Shown here piece after piece: positions 1 to 8,450 of a DNA stretch of 64,000 nucleotides; the stretch's first letter is position 1; each line of letters starts with the position of its first letter. Source of the stretch: a bacterium (lineage in GTDB: Bacteria > Krumholzibacteriota > Krumholzibacteriia > LZORAL124-64-63); assembly GCA_024231905.1 (NCBI GenBank), contig JAAEQC010000059.1, positions 35,327-99,326 on the forward strand, in the 5' to 3' direction. Below the pieces are notes generated by a model. It had not been told where the DNA came from and ran no database searches. It saw only the letters and a list, made by a program, of their open reading frames with translations. A program made the position numbers and the translations under genes.

Positions 1-1
1 C

Positions 2-916
2 ATCCTGCGGACGGGGGTCTTCCTGCCCCAATCAGTGTATCCGGAGTATCTGCGCGATTTCGCCCTGGCCTACGAAGGACTCGGAGCTTACGGCAACCTG
101 GTGAGCGGCGCCGGCAGTCTCGACTACCACGTCTTCGGGGGCACACTGAACGTACCGGACGCCGGAGCAGGCTACTGGAAAGACAATTTCGAACAGGGTG
201 CCGTCACCAATCAGCCGGCCATCGCCCGCCAGGTGGAGGCGGAGCGCGGACTGACGCCCGGTTCGGCCACGGCGACTTTCGCGAACATCGTCGACCCGAC
301 GATCACGTTTCCCTGGATCGCCGGCGGCGCCCTGGTCTGGGAGCCGCCGCTGAACGGCTTGCGATTGGGCGCCAGCCTCCTGACCGGCCGCTTCCTCTAC
401 GAGGCCGAGGCCCGTTACGACGTCGACATCGCCCCGGATATGGCCGGTGATCCCCTCGGTTACGCGTCCCATACCTGGACCGTGAACGAGGACGCGAACA
501 TGAATCACCTGACGGTGCTCTCGGCAGAGTTCACCTGGCGGGATCTGCTGCTGGCCACCGAGTACTACGACGAGAGGATCGCCGACAGCACGCCGGCGGG
601 CTGGTACGCCTTGGCCGACTGGCGCGCTCACGACCGCTGGGCCCTGGCCCTGACCTGGTCGGCCTATTGGCACGACAGGCACAACCGGGACGGCAGCGAT
701 TTTAGGACCGTGGGCCTCCCCGAGTACTATGGATGGCAGAAGGTCCTGACGGGGGCGGTTCGCTGCGATCTCAACGAGAACTGGCTGTTGAAGGTCGAGT
801 ACCATTTCATCGACGGGGTCGCCCAGGCGCGGCTGGATTCGTGGCAGGAAGAATTTGCCCAGCCCGCTGCGCGTCATTGGGGGATGCTCACGGCCAGGAC
901 CACGGTCTATTTCTGA
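2..916 (+). CDS. Outer-membrane porin-like protein (5' end outside window)
   Basis: The reading frame is open from the left edge, so the N-terminus and any signal peptide are missing; about 304 residues are visible. The sequence is rich in alternating polar and aromatic residues, with repeated short Trp/Tyr-containing stretches such as GWYALADWR and WALALTWSAYW, and it ends in a terminal Phe (TTVYF). These are features of outer-membrane beta-barrels. No named family could be assigned. It sits 5 nt before a PstS-like periplasmic protein and a sensor kinase, so it is probably the first visible member of a three-gene operon (porin, solute-binding-like protein, kinase). Barrel type is fairly secure; substrate unknown. 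Confidence 0.6.
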   Translation: MLRTGVFLPQSVYPEYLRDFALAYEGLGAYGNLVSGAGSLDYHVFGGTLNVPDAGAGYWKDNFEQGAVTNQPAIARQVEAERGLTPGSATATFANIVDPTITFPWIAGGALVWEPPLNGLRLGASLLTGRFLYEAEARYDVDIAPDMAGDPLGYASHTWTVNEDANMNHLTVLSAEFTWRDLLLATEYYDERIADSTPAGWYALADWRAHDRWALALTWSAYWHDRHNRDGSDFRTVGLPEYYGWQKVLTGAVRCDLNENWLLKVEYHFIDGVAQARLDSWQEEFAQPAARHWGMLTARTTVYF

Positions 917-921
917 CGGGA

Positions 922-1383
922 ATGAGGATGCGCCGGAGGAACCGACAAGCCTGCAGGTCCATCGTCATCGCCTTGGTCGCGACGGCCCTGTTGGCCGTGC
1001 CTGGGACGCCTGCCCAGGCCTTGGCCGAACTGGTCATCATCGCCCACGCGGACGTGCCCGTCGGTGAGCTGGAACAGTCCGATCTGGAGCGCATCTACCT
1101 GGGCAAGACCTCCCGCTGGCCGGACGGCACGAGGATCATGCCGGCCATGCTGAAGGCGGGCGACACCCAGGAGGAGTTCGTGGAGGACTACCTGGACCGT
1201 CCGCTCCACCGCTTCGCCACCTACTGGCGCCAGATGGTCTTCACGGGCAAGGGAGTGCCGCCCCGTTCCTTTGTCAGCGAGACGACGCTCGTGGATTTCG
1301 TGACCGCAACGCCGGGCGCCCTGGGATTCGTGACGTCGCGGACTGAGGCGGCCGGCGTGAAGGTCCTACGCATCGATGATTAG
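922..1383 (+). CDS. PstS-like periplasmic phosphate-binding-fold protein, short
   Basis: A 153-residue exported protein. The start at 922 gives MRMRRRN followed by a hydrophobic core ending in AQA, a good signal peptide; the longer upstream frame is a shadow of the porin. The mature part contains the pattern of short single-domain PstS-like proteins: ELVIIAHADVPVGEL, LERIYLGKTSRWPDG, then FATYWRQMVFTGKGVPP and GALGFVTS. In this family these elements surround the anion-binding cleft, but many short members are not transporter subunits. There are no permease or ATPase genes nearby. Instead its stop codon overlaps the start of a histidine kinase by 8 nt, which suggests a role as periplasmic ligand sensor for that kinase. 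Confidence 0.7.
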   Translation: MRMRRRNRQACRSIVIALVATALLAVPGTPAQALAELVIIAHADVPVGELEQSDLERIYLGKTSRWPDGTRIMPAMLKAGDTQEEFVEDYLDRPLHRFATYWRQMVFTGKGVPPRSFVSETTLVDFVTATPGALGFVTSRTEAAGVKVLRIDD

Positions 1384-2959
1384 CCTGAGATTCCATCACC
1401 GGATCCTGGCGCTGCCCCTGCTGACCGCCCTGGCGTTCCTGCTGATCTACGCCATGATGAACCGGGCCACCGAGGAGGGCAGCCGCATCATCGAACGTGT
1501 CCAGAGCGAGTTCTTCCACGCCCTGGAGCTGAGTCACGGCCTGCAGGTGGACGCCATGACCATTCGCCACCTGCTGACCAATGCCGTGTCATCCGGCAAC
1601 GCCGACGACGTGGACGAGGCGGCCCGTTTTGCCGGCAGGGTCCAGGTGGTCCTGACCGACTGCCAGGGCGTGCCCCTGCTGGCCGCCCGGTTGGACAGTC
1701 TGAGCATCACCTTCGACGAGTACTGGTTCCTCGCCCACGCCACGACCCTCGATCTCATGGACGCCGAACACCAACTCGACGTGGATTTCGATACCGACCT
1801 GCTGGACCGGGTGGTCCTCATGAACCGGCGCTACGACGAGTTGCGCACCTTGCTGGACGAGGTGGTGGCGGCCAGCAATGAGGCCCTGTCCGAGGCCATG
1901 CAGGATACGCGGGAGAACATAGCCGGCATGCGGCGGCGCTTGAACTTCATCAGCTTCGTCTTCATCACGGCCCTGCTGGTCATGGCGGTGGCCGCCATCG
2001 GCGGCATCATCCGACCGGTCCATCGCATGAGCAGGGTGGCCCAGGCCATCGCCGGCGGCGATCTTCACAAGGAACTGGACTACCGCTCCCACGACGCTTT
2101 CGGCGAGCTGGCCGACTCGTTTCGGGACATGCAGGCGGCCCTGGTCGAGGACATCGAGCGCCGCGAGGAGGCCGAGGCGGACCTCATCGCCGCCCAGGGT
2201 CAGATCATCCAGTCGGAGAAGATGGCCGCCCTGGGCAAGATGGTTGCGGGACTGGCTCACGAGATGAACTCGCCCCTGGGCACCCTGATCTCCGCCGCCG
2301 ACACCCTGGACCGGGGCCGGCGCCTGGTTGGAGAGAAGTGCGCCACCGCCGGGGATCTCGAGGAATTGCGCCGGGATCCGCGCTTCGCCAAGGGTCTGCG
2401 CGCCCTGGAGCAGGGCGTGGGCAACCTGACCGTCGCCTCCGAACGGGTGGACGAACTTGTTTCCGGGCTGCGCGCCTTCAGCCTGCTGGACCAGGCCGAG
2501 TACCAGCAGATGGACATCAACGAGGGCGTGGCGGCGACCCTCACGGTGGTGGACCACGAAGTGCCCGACGAGGTCGAGATCGTCGCGCTTGCCGGCGACG
2601 TACCGCCCATTCTCGGCTATCCCGCCCAGTTGAACCAGATGCTGCTGGCGGTGGTGCGCCACGCCCTGGGCGAGGTCACGCCGCCGTCGCGCATCGAAGT
2701 CGCCACGGCGGTCGTGGGCGGCCGGGTCCATATCACCGTCAGTCACGACCAGCGGCTCCACGACGCGGCGGCCCTGGCGGGGCTCTTCGACCCCGGCTTC
2801 CGGTCGGACCGCGACCGGGTCCGCATGAACTGGGGACTGGTGGCCTGTGCGGCCGTGGCCCGGCGCCACGGCGGCGTCATCCGGGCCGAGAGCGGAGTCG
2901 GGCGGGGCACGATCTACCGGGTCGAATTGCCTGCGGACGCTACCGGCGCCAGGGCCTGA
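1376..2959 (+). CDS. Membrane sensor histidine kinase with HAMP domain, degenerate ATPase
   Basis: 527 residues. Layout: transmembrane segment about 8-26, periplasmic helical sensor about 27-185, second transmembrane segment about 190-212, HAMP about 213-265, a short coiled coil, then a HisKA-type H-box with phosphoacceptor His295 (LAHEMNSPLG). The C-terminal catalytic domain is odd. The usual N-box Asn is replaced (QMLLAVVRHALGEV), and the G1 motif DxGxG is not recognisable, although a glycine-rich end (GVGRGTIYRVELP) is present. The gene overlaps the PstS-like gene by 8 nt, so the two are translationally coupled. No response regulator is adjacent. It could be a weak kinase, a phosphatase or a hybrid partner; kinase family membership is clear, activity is not. 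Confidence 0.85.
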   Translation: MISLRFHHRILALPLLTALAFLLIYAMMNRATEEGSRIIERVQSEFFHALELSHGLQVDAMTIRHLLTNAVSSGNADDVDEAARFAGRVQVVLTDCQGVPLLAARLDSLSITFDEYWFLAHATTLDLMDAEHQLDVDFDTDLLDRVVLMNRRYDELRTLLDEVVAASNEALSEAMQDTRENIAGMRRRLNFISFVFITALLVMAVAAIGGIIRPVHRMSRVAQAIAGGDLHKELDYRSHDAFGELADSFRDMQAALVEDIERREEAEADLIAAQGQIIQSEKMAALGKMVAGLAHEMNSPLGTLISAADTLDRGRRLVGEKCATAGDLEELRRDPRFAKGLRALEQGVGNLTVASERVDELVSGLRAFSLLDQAEYQQMDINEGVAATLTVVDHEVPDEVEIVALAGDVPPILGYPAQLNQMLLAVVRHALGEVTPPSRIEVATAVVGGRVHITVSHDQRLHDAAALAGLFDPGFRSDRDRVRMNWGLVACAAVARRHGGVIRAESGVGRGTIYRVELPADATGARA

Positions 2960-3280
2960 ACGCCGCCCCGGGCCGGGCCCGAGCCTTCCCGCAAAGGAGT
3001 GCGCCCTTGGGGTCGTTCCGGATCCGACCTTAAAGAGAGCGACTATCGATTTCGTCGTCTCCAATCTCCTCTCAGTTTCGTGGGAACAACCATTTGAATA
3101 TGCGATATTTAAAATAAGTGTAAAAATATCCAGTATAGCTGGGTGTCCTGCCTCGTTTCTGTCGTTCACAAGTTATTTGGATTCATCATGATATGGGAAT
3201 TGCCCGGCGCGGCTCCGTCCCCGATAGTGGGAGACGATTGATTGCTGTAACGCCCCCTGTCCCTTGTGGAGGGTCCCGAC
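2960..3280. promoter_or_regulatory. AT-rich intergenic region upstream of the multihaem cytochrome
   Basis: About 320 nt without a gene. Positions roughly 3030-3200 are much more AT-rich than the surroundings and hold runs such as ATATTTAAAATAAGTGTAAA. Candidate promoter pieces are TTGAAT (about 3093) and TATAGC (about 3134), but no pair with standard 16-18 nt spacing is convincing. A GGAGGG Shine-Dalgarno at 3268-3273 precedes the ATG at 3281. The region probably carries the cytochrome promoter and its regulatory sites; the exact elements are not determined. Confidence 0.4.
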
Positions 3281-6085
3281 ATGGCATCGGCCGCTGCCAA
3301 GAGGATTCTGGTCTTCGTTGTATTGCTGGGGTTTCTGGTCGCCCTGGGCGCCATAACGGCGGCGCCGGCCGGGTCCCAGACCGCCGAGGATTGCCTCGAC
3401 TGCCACGACGACGAGGACCTGACCAAGAACCGGGACGACAGGGTTGTCTCCCTCCATGTGGACATCGACCTCTACTTGGCTTCGATCCACGGCGTCGAAG
3501 GTCTGGAGTGCATCGACTGCCACATGGACCTGGAAGACTTCGACGGCGAGCACGCCGAGGAACTCGAATCCGTGGACTGCGCCATGTGCCACGACGATGT
3601 GGCCGAGGTGTACGGGGAGAGCCTCCACGGCCAGGCTGTGGCCCGCGGCGTGGATCTGGCCCCCCAGTGCTGGTCCTGCCACGGCGCCCACGAGATCACG
3701 CCGCCGGAGGATCCCGCCTCCACCGTGAACCGTTTCAACATCCCCATCATGTGCGGGCGCTGCCACAAGGAGGGCACACCGGTCAGCGACTTCTCCACCG
3801 TGGACCAGGACAGCGTGCTCGAGCACTACGCCATGTCCATCCACGGCGAGGGCCTGTACCGCCGGGGTCTGACCGGCACCGCCGTCTGTTCGGACTGCCA
3901 CACGGCCCACGACGTGCGGCCTCACGAGGACCCGGCCTCGTCCATCCACCGGGACAACGTGGCCGCCACCTGCCAGCAGTGCCACGGACGTATCGAGGAC
4001 GTGCACCAGAAGGTCATCCAGGGCGAGTTGTGGGAGGCCCAGCCCCACATGGTGCCCGCCTGCATCGAGTGCCACGAGCCCCACGAAGTGCGCCGCGTCT
4101 ATTACGACGAGGGCATGAGCGATCCCGAGTGCCTGGCCTGCCACGGCCGCGACAACCTGACCGCCGCCGACGGCCGCTCCATGGCTGTGGACCACGATCA
4201 GATCATCGGGTCGGCCCATGAAAAAGTGCGCTGCATCCAGTGCCACACGGGCGCCGAGCCCAACCACGAACGACCCTGCGACACGGTGCCCAGCCGGGTG
4301 GACTGCGCCGTCTGCCACGCCGGCGTGGTGGAGACCTACGAGTCGAGCATCCACGGCCTGCTGGCCGACCAGGGCGACCCGGACGTGCCCGGCTGCACCG
4401 ACTGCCACGGCACCCACGGGGCCCTCCTGCACAGCGATCCCGAGTCGCCGACCCACGTGCGCAGCATTCCCGATCTGTGCGGCCGTTGCCACGATGCGGG
4501 CGGCGTGGTGGAGCAGCGCCAGGGCGAGGGCACCGGCGGTATGGTGGCCAACTACCGCCAGAGCGTCCACGGCCGGGGCCTGGAGCAGTCGGGCCTGCTG
4601 GTCACCGCCACCTGCACCGACTGCCATTCCACTCACGGCGTGTTGCCGGCGGAGGACGTGAACTCCTACATCCACCGTTCGCGCATCGCCGACACCTGCG
4701 CCCAGTGCCACGAGGGCATCGATCGGGAGTTCCGCCGGTCCATCCACTTCACCGGACACGGCACGGACGAGCACCCGCTGCCCATGTGCAACGATTGCCA
4801 CTCCTCCCACGAGATCGCCCGCACGGACGCCGAAGGCTTCAAGCTGCAGATCGTCAACTCCTGCGGCGCCTGCCACGAGGAGGTCACCGAGACCTACTTC
4901 GAGACCTACCACGGCAAGGTCTTCGCCCTGGGCTACACCGAGACCGCCAGCTGCGCCGACTGCCACGGCCAGCACGACGTGCTGCCGCCGGATGATCCCG
5001 GGTCGACCCTCTCGCGGGACAACATCGTGGCCACCTGTGCCGAGTGCCATCCCCAGGCCCACCGCCAGTTCGCGGGCTACCTGACCCACGCTACCCACCA
5101 CGACAAGGACAAGTACCCGTTCATATACTGGACGTGGCTGTTCATGACTGCCCTGCTGGTGGGCACGTTCACAGTTTTCGGCATCCACACCCTGCTGTGG
5201 ATCCCGCGATCGATCCAGGCCATCAAGCACTCGCGGCAACTCCGGAAGCAGGCGGTTGGCCAGAAGCAGTTCCGGCGCTTCAACCGGCTGTCGCGCATGC
5301 TCCACATCCTGGTCATCGTCAGCTTCCTGACCCTGGCCGTGACGGGCATGGTCCTCAAGTTCAGCTACCTGCCCTGGGCCCAGTGGCTGGCCCGCGTGCT
5401 GGGCGGGTTCCAGTCGGCCGGCACCCTGCACCGCCTGGGGGCTGGGGTGACGTTCTTTTACTTCGCGCGCCACATCGCCGATCTTTTCCAGAAGCGTAGC
5501 CGGTCGGGCAAGTCCTGGCAGGAGTTCATCTTCGGCTCCGAGGGTATGTTCTTCAACAAGCGCGACGGCGCCGAGTTCGTGGAGACGCTGAAGTGGTTCG
5601 TAGGCAAGGGCGAGCGGCCCCGCTACGGGCGCTGGACCTACTGGGAGAAGTTCGACTACTTCGCCGTCTTCTGGGGCGTGGGCATGATCGGCTTCAGCGG
5701 CCTGATCCTGTGGTTCCCCGAGGTCTTCACCTACGTCCTGCCGGGCTGGTTCATCAACGTGGCGACCATCATCCACTCGGACGAGGCGTTGCTGGCCACC
5801 GGCTTCATCTTCACGATCCACTTCTTCAACACCCACTTCCGCCCGGACCGGTTCCCCATGGACCCGGTGATCTTCACGGGCCGGATGACCCTGGAGGAGT
5901 TCAAGGAGGACCGGCCCCGCGAGTACGAGCAGCTCGTGGCCGAGGGCCGGCTGGAGGAGCACATGGTCGAACCCCTGGAGGAGGGTTTCGTCAAGGCGCT
6001 CAAGATCTTCGGATTCACTGCCCTGACCGTCGGCATGTCGTTGATCGTCCTGATCATCTGGGCGGTGCTGTTCGGTTACCAGTAG
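3281..6085 (+). CDS. 19-haem c-type cytochrome fused to a membrane cytochrome b domain
   Basis: 934 residues. The ATG at 3281 is chosen because GGAGGG lies 7 nt upstream; it gives a signal peptide ending near AGSQTAEDC. Nineteen CXXCH haem c motifs fill about residues 38-600, interspersed with repeated S-I/V/L-H-G elements (for example SIHGEG, SVHGRG) that can supply distal histidine ligands. The remaining 330 residues carry several hydrophobic segments with histidines (FGIHTLLW, RMLHILVIVSFLTLAVTGM, HRLGAGVTFFYFARHIADL, FIFTIHFFNTHF), as in cytochrome b561 or formate dehydrogenase gamma-type subunits. This implies quinol oxidation or quinone reduction in the membrane coupled to a periplasmic haem wire. 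No catalytic subunit is adjacent, so the electron partner is unknown. Confidence 0.9.
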   Translation: MASAAAKRILVFVVLLGFLVALGAITAAPAGSQTAEDCLDCHDDEDLTKNRDDRVVSLHVDIDLYLASIHGVEGLECIDCHMDLEDFDGEHAEELESVDCAMCHDDVAEVYGESLHGQAVARGVDLAPQCWSCHGAHEITPPEDPASTVNRFNIPIMCGRCHKEGTPVSDFSTVDQDSVLEHYAMSIHGEGLYRRGLTGTAVCSDCHTAHDVRPHEDPASSIHRDNVAATCQQCHGRIEDVHQKVIQGELWEAQPHMVPACIECHEPHEVRRVYYDEGMSDPECLACHGRDNLTAADGRSMAVDHDQIIGSAHEKVRCIQCHTGAEPNHERPCDTVPSRVDCAVCHAGVVETYESSIHGLLADQGDPDVPGCTDCHGTHGALLHSDPESPTHVRSIPDLCGRCHDAGGVVEQRQGEGTGGMVANYRQSVHGRGLEQSGLLVTATCTDCHSTHGVLPAEDVNSYIHRSRIADTCAQCHEGIDREFRRSIHFTGHGTDEHPLPMCNDCHSSHEIARTDAEGFKLQIVNSCGACHEEVTETYFETYHGKVFALGYTETASCADCHGQHDVLPPDDPGSTLSRDNIVATCAECHPQAHRQFAGYLTHATHHDKDKYPFIYWTWLFMTALLVGTFTVFGIHTLLWIPRSIQAIKHSRQLRKQAVGQKQFRRFNRLSRMLHILVIVSFLTLAVTGMVLKFSYLPWAQWLARVLGGFQSAGTLHRLGAGVTFFYFARHIADLFQKRSRSGKSWQEFIFGSEGMFFNKRDGAEFVETLKWFVGKGERPRYGRWTYWEKFDYFAVFWGVGMIGFSGLILWFPEVFTYVLPGWFINVATIIHSDEALLATGFIFTIHFFNTHFRPDRFPMDPVIFTGRMTLEEFKEDRPREYEQLVAEGRLEEHMVEPLEEGFVKALKIFGFTALTVGMSLIVLIIWAVLFGYQ

Positions 6086-6119
6086 CGACACGGGAGCATC
6101 CGACACGGGAGGCGAAGGG

Positions 6120-7571
6120 ATGGACGGAATGAAGCGCGGAATCGTACTGGTGTGCGGAATGGCCCTGTGGCTGGCCGTCGGTGCCGCGGGTGCGGAGCAG
6201 GGCAGCTACTGGTACGCGGTGGACCATGTGACCACCGTGGACGAGGACGCACGCATGGTGGTCTGGGCCACCCTGCCGCCGGACTGGCACGGACAGGCGA
6301 TCACGGTCGGGAACATCGTTCCCGAGCCAGTGGGTGTCTTTAGGGACCCCCGCACGGGCAACCGCGTGGTGGAGTGGCTGGTGGAGCCCGAAGCGGGCAA
6401 CCCTGTCCTCAGCACGTTCTTCCACTACGAATTCGATTTCACTGAGCGGCCGGTGCGCATGGCGATCGATCCCGCGGCGGTGAAGCCCTACGACGAGGAC
6501 TCCGAATTCTTCCGGACCTACACAGCTCCGGAAACCTGGATCCCCGTGGACGGCCCGGTCCGCCACCGGGCCCTGGCCATCGTGGGCGGGGAGACGAACC
6601 CCTGGTTGCAGGCCGGCCTCATCTACGACTGGATCATCGGCGAGCTGGTCTTCGAGATTCCCGGGCCCGCGGGTCGCGACGCAGCCTCGGTGCTGGACGC
6701 TCGCCGCGGCGAGTGCGAGCAGTTCAGCGTGCTCATGGTGGCCATGTGCCGCTCGCTCGGCATTCCCGCCCGCACCGTGACCAACGCCTGGACCACCGGC
6801 GGCGACCACGTCTTCGTGGAATTCTGGCTCGAGGGCTACGGCTGGGTGCCGGCCGACCCCTCCCTGGGCCAGATGCTCGGTCCCGGCGGCGGCGGTTTCG
6901 GGAGCGAGGACGTGACCTCCATCATGGAGTCCCGCAACGTGCCCCTGGGCGATCCCCGCTGGTTGCTGGGCAATCTTTTCGACGGCCGCCTGGTCATCAG
7001 CGTCGGCAACGACATCGCCTTCGACTCGCCCACCCTCGGCCGCCGGGTCACCCTGCACAGCGCCCGGCCGGGCGGCGACCGGGCGCGCCCGGACGGCTTC
7101 CTCATCGAGGGTCTGAACGACGATCTGGTCCACGGCGGCTTCTTCGTTTTCGGTCGGCGCCTGGCCGACGAGGACGAAGCCCACGATCTGACCCATCACC
7201 GTCTGGCCGACCGTTTCTTCGACGTGGGCATGGTGGACATCGTCGAGGACGTGTGCCGCGCCTCCATCGAGCAGGACGCGGCGGGGGTCACGCCCTGGCT
7301 GAACATGGGCCGCGTCTACATGCACAAGGGCCAGTACTACAAGGCCGAGGCGGCCTTCAAGCGAGCCCTCATCACGCCTTCGGCCAAGCGCACGGAGCGC
7401 CTGGCCGGCCTCATCTGGGCCCACAACTACCTGGGCAACCTCTACGACCTCATGGACCGGCGGGACATGGCGCTGGCCGAGTACCAGGCGGTGGTCGAGC
7501 GGGGTAACAATTTCAGGGGGGCTGTTGACTATGCGGGGCGGTTCCTGGAGGAGCCGTTTACCGGGCAGTAG
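6120..7571 (+). CDS. Exported transglutaminase-like protein with C-terminal TPR
   Basis: 483 residues. The start at 6120 follows GGGAGG with 7 nt spacing; an N-terminal hydrophobic stretch ending at GAAGAEQ is a signal peptide. Residues about 160-255 are a transglutaminase-like fold with the cysteine protease-type triad visible: Cys199 in RRGECEQFSVL, His230 in GGDHVFVEFWL, and Asp246 in WVPADPSLG. Residues about 400-470 form TPR-like helices (NMGRVYMHKGQYYKAEAAFKRAL, HNYLGNLYDLMDRRDMALAEY). Bacterial members act as peptidases or isopeptide-forming enzymes; the substrate cannot be inferred. It starts 34 nt after the cytochrome gene and may be cotranscribed. A long inverted repeat begins at its stop codon. 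Confidence 0.85.
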   Translation: MDGMKRGIVLVCGMALWLAVGAAGAEQGSYWYAVDHVTTVDEDARMVVWATLPPDWHGQAITVGNIVPEPVGVFRDPRTGNRVVEWLVEPEAGNPVLSTFFHYEFDFTERPVRMAIDPAAVKPYDEDSEFFRTYTAPETWIPVDGPVRHRALAIVGGETNPWLQAGLIYDWIIGELVFEIPGPAGRDAASVLDARRGECEQFSVLMVAMCRSLGIPARTVTNAWTTGGDHVFVEFWLEGYGWVPADPSLGQMLGPGGGGFGSEDVTSIMESRNVPLGDPRWLLGNLFDGRLVISVGNDIAFDSPTLGRRVTLHSARPGGDRARPDGFLIEGLNDDLVHGGFFVFGRRLADEDEAHDLTHHRLADRFFDVGMVDIVEDVCRASIEQDAAGVTPWLNMGRVYMHKGQYYKAEAAFKRALITPSAKRTERLAGLIWAHNYLGNLYDLMDRRDMALAEYQAVVERGNNFRGAVDYAGRFLEEPFTGQ

Positions 7572-7643
7572 GCAGACAGACGAAGGCCCCACTCCGAGCG
7601 CGTTGCGCAGCCGCGCTCGGAGTGGGGCCTTCGTCTGTCTGCC
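7571..7643. repeat. Long perfect inverted repeat A
   Basis: Arms 7571-7602 and 7612-7643 are exact 32-nt reverse complements, separated by 9 nt (TTGCGCAGC). The left arm starts at the last base of the transglutaminase stop codon. As RNA it would fold into a 32-bp hairpin. There is no U-run after it, so it is not a standard intrinsic terminator. A second short hairpin (GCCACC...GGTGGC) follows at about 7645-7663. It is one of four such structures between 7.5 and 15.9 kb. Confidence 0.9.
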
Positions 7644-7770
7644 CGCCACCGGTAGGTGGCTGGGCTCCAGGGCTTCCGCGGCGGTGGGGGATGGCTGGCG
7701 GGTGTGTGGGGGGGGCAGTGGTAGGGTGATTGGGTTGTTCTGCGTATGGGTTCCCCCGGAGGAGATGGTT

Positions 7771-8295
7771 ATGAAGCGACTCGTTCTGGTGTGTCTGGTC
7801 GTGGGTCTGGCGTCGGTCTTGCCGGCGGCCGCGGAGCAGTCCGAGGCCGATCAGGCCGCCACGATGGAAGCCTGGATCAAGGCGGCGGAGCCGGGAGAGG
7901 TGCACGCCTTCCTGGCCAAACGCGCCGGCAAGTGGGATGTGACCGGCAAGATGTGGCTGCAGCCGGGCGCCGAGCCCATGGAATCCACCAGCACGGCGGA
8001 GGCCGAGAGGGTCCTCGGCGGACGCTTCCTCATGGAGAAGATCGTGGGCACGAGCCTGGCCGGCCCGTTCGAGGGGCTGAGCATCCTGGGCTGCGACAAC
8101 ACCACCGGCGTCGCGACCAACATCTGGTACGACACCATGGGCACCATGCTGGACGTGGCCTCGGGCCAGGAGATGGCCTACCGCACGGTCACCACCTTCA
8201 AGGACGACGACCACCTGGTCTTCGAGTACTACATGACGCCTCCCGGCGCCGAGGAGGTCCTGACCATGGTCCGCGATTACACCCGCGCCGACTAA
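7771..8295 (+). CDS. Exported DUF1579-family protein
   Basis: 174 residues with a clear signal peptide (MKRLVLVCLVVGLASVLPAAA). The start at 7771 lies about 6 nt after GGAGGAG; an ATG at 7765 would be too close. The mature part matches the DUF1579 pattern: a conserved FLAKRAGKWDVTGKMW near the start, then RVLGGRFLMEKIVG, FEGLSILGCDN and YYMTPPGAEEVL. Members of this family are about this size and are predicted lipocalin-like or START-like beta-rich proteins of unknown function. It stands between inverted repeats A and B and is convergent with the YceI-like gene. Confidence 0.75.
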   Translation: MKRLVLVCLVVGLASVLPAAAEQSEADQAATMEAWIKAAEPGEVHAFLAKRAGKWDVTGKMWLQPGAEPMESTSTAEAERVLGGRFLMEKIVGTSLAGPFEGLSILGCDNTTGVATNIWYDTMGTMLDVASGQEMAYRTVTTFKDDDHLVFEYYMTPPGAEEVLTMVRDYTRAD

Positions 8296-8354
8296 GCCGA
8301 GTCCACGAAGGCGGGACGCCCCCCCCGGCGGCCCTCTTCCACGCACGTGCTGCG

Positions 8355-8450
8355 AAGTTGGGTTCGCTCACGAAGAGGACGGGACGGCGTTGGCCGATGG
8401 TCTCCGACCAAGAACCGCCGTCCCGTCCTCTTCGTGAGCGGACCCTACTT
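8355..8450. repeat. Long inverted repeat B between convergent genes
   Basis: Core arms 8365-8389 and 8416-8440 are exact 25-nt reverse complements; with two mismatches they extend to 8355 and 8450. The 26-nt centre itself folds (TTGG...CCAA). It lies between the stop of the DUF1579 gene (8295) and the stop of the YceI-like gene (8445-8447), and the outer right arm covers that stop codon. It could act as a two-way transcript end, but there is no T-run on either side. Confidence 0.85.

Noticed and set aside
1589..3169. Long open frames on the - strand opposite the sensor kinase and similar frames opposite the cytochrome, aconitase and repeat protein genes
   Set aside because: They are shadows in GC-rich DNA: low-complexity Arg/Gly/His/Ala composition, no ribosome binding sites and no domains.
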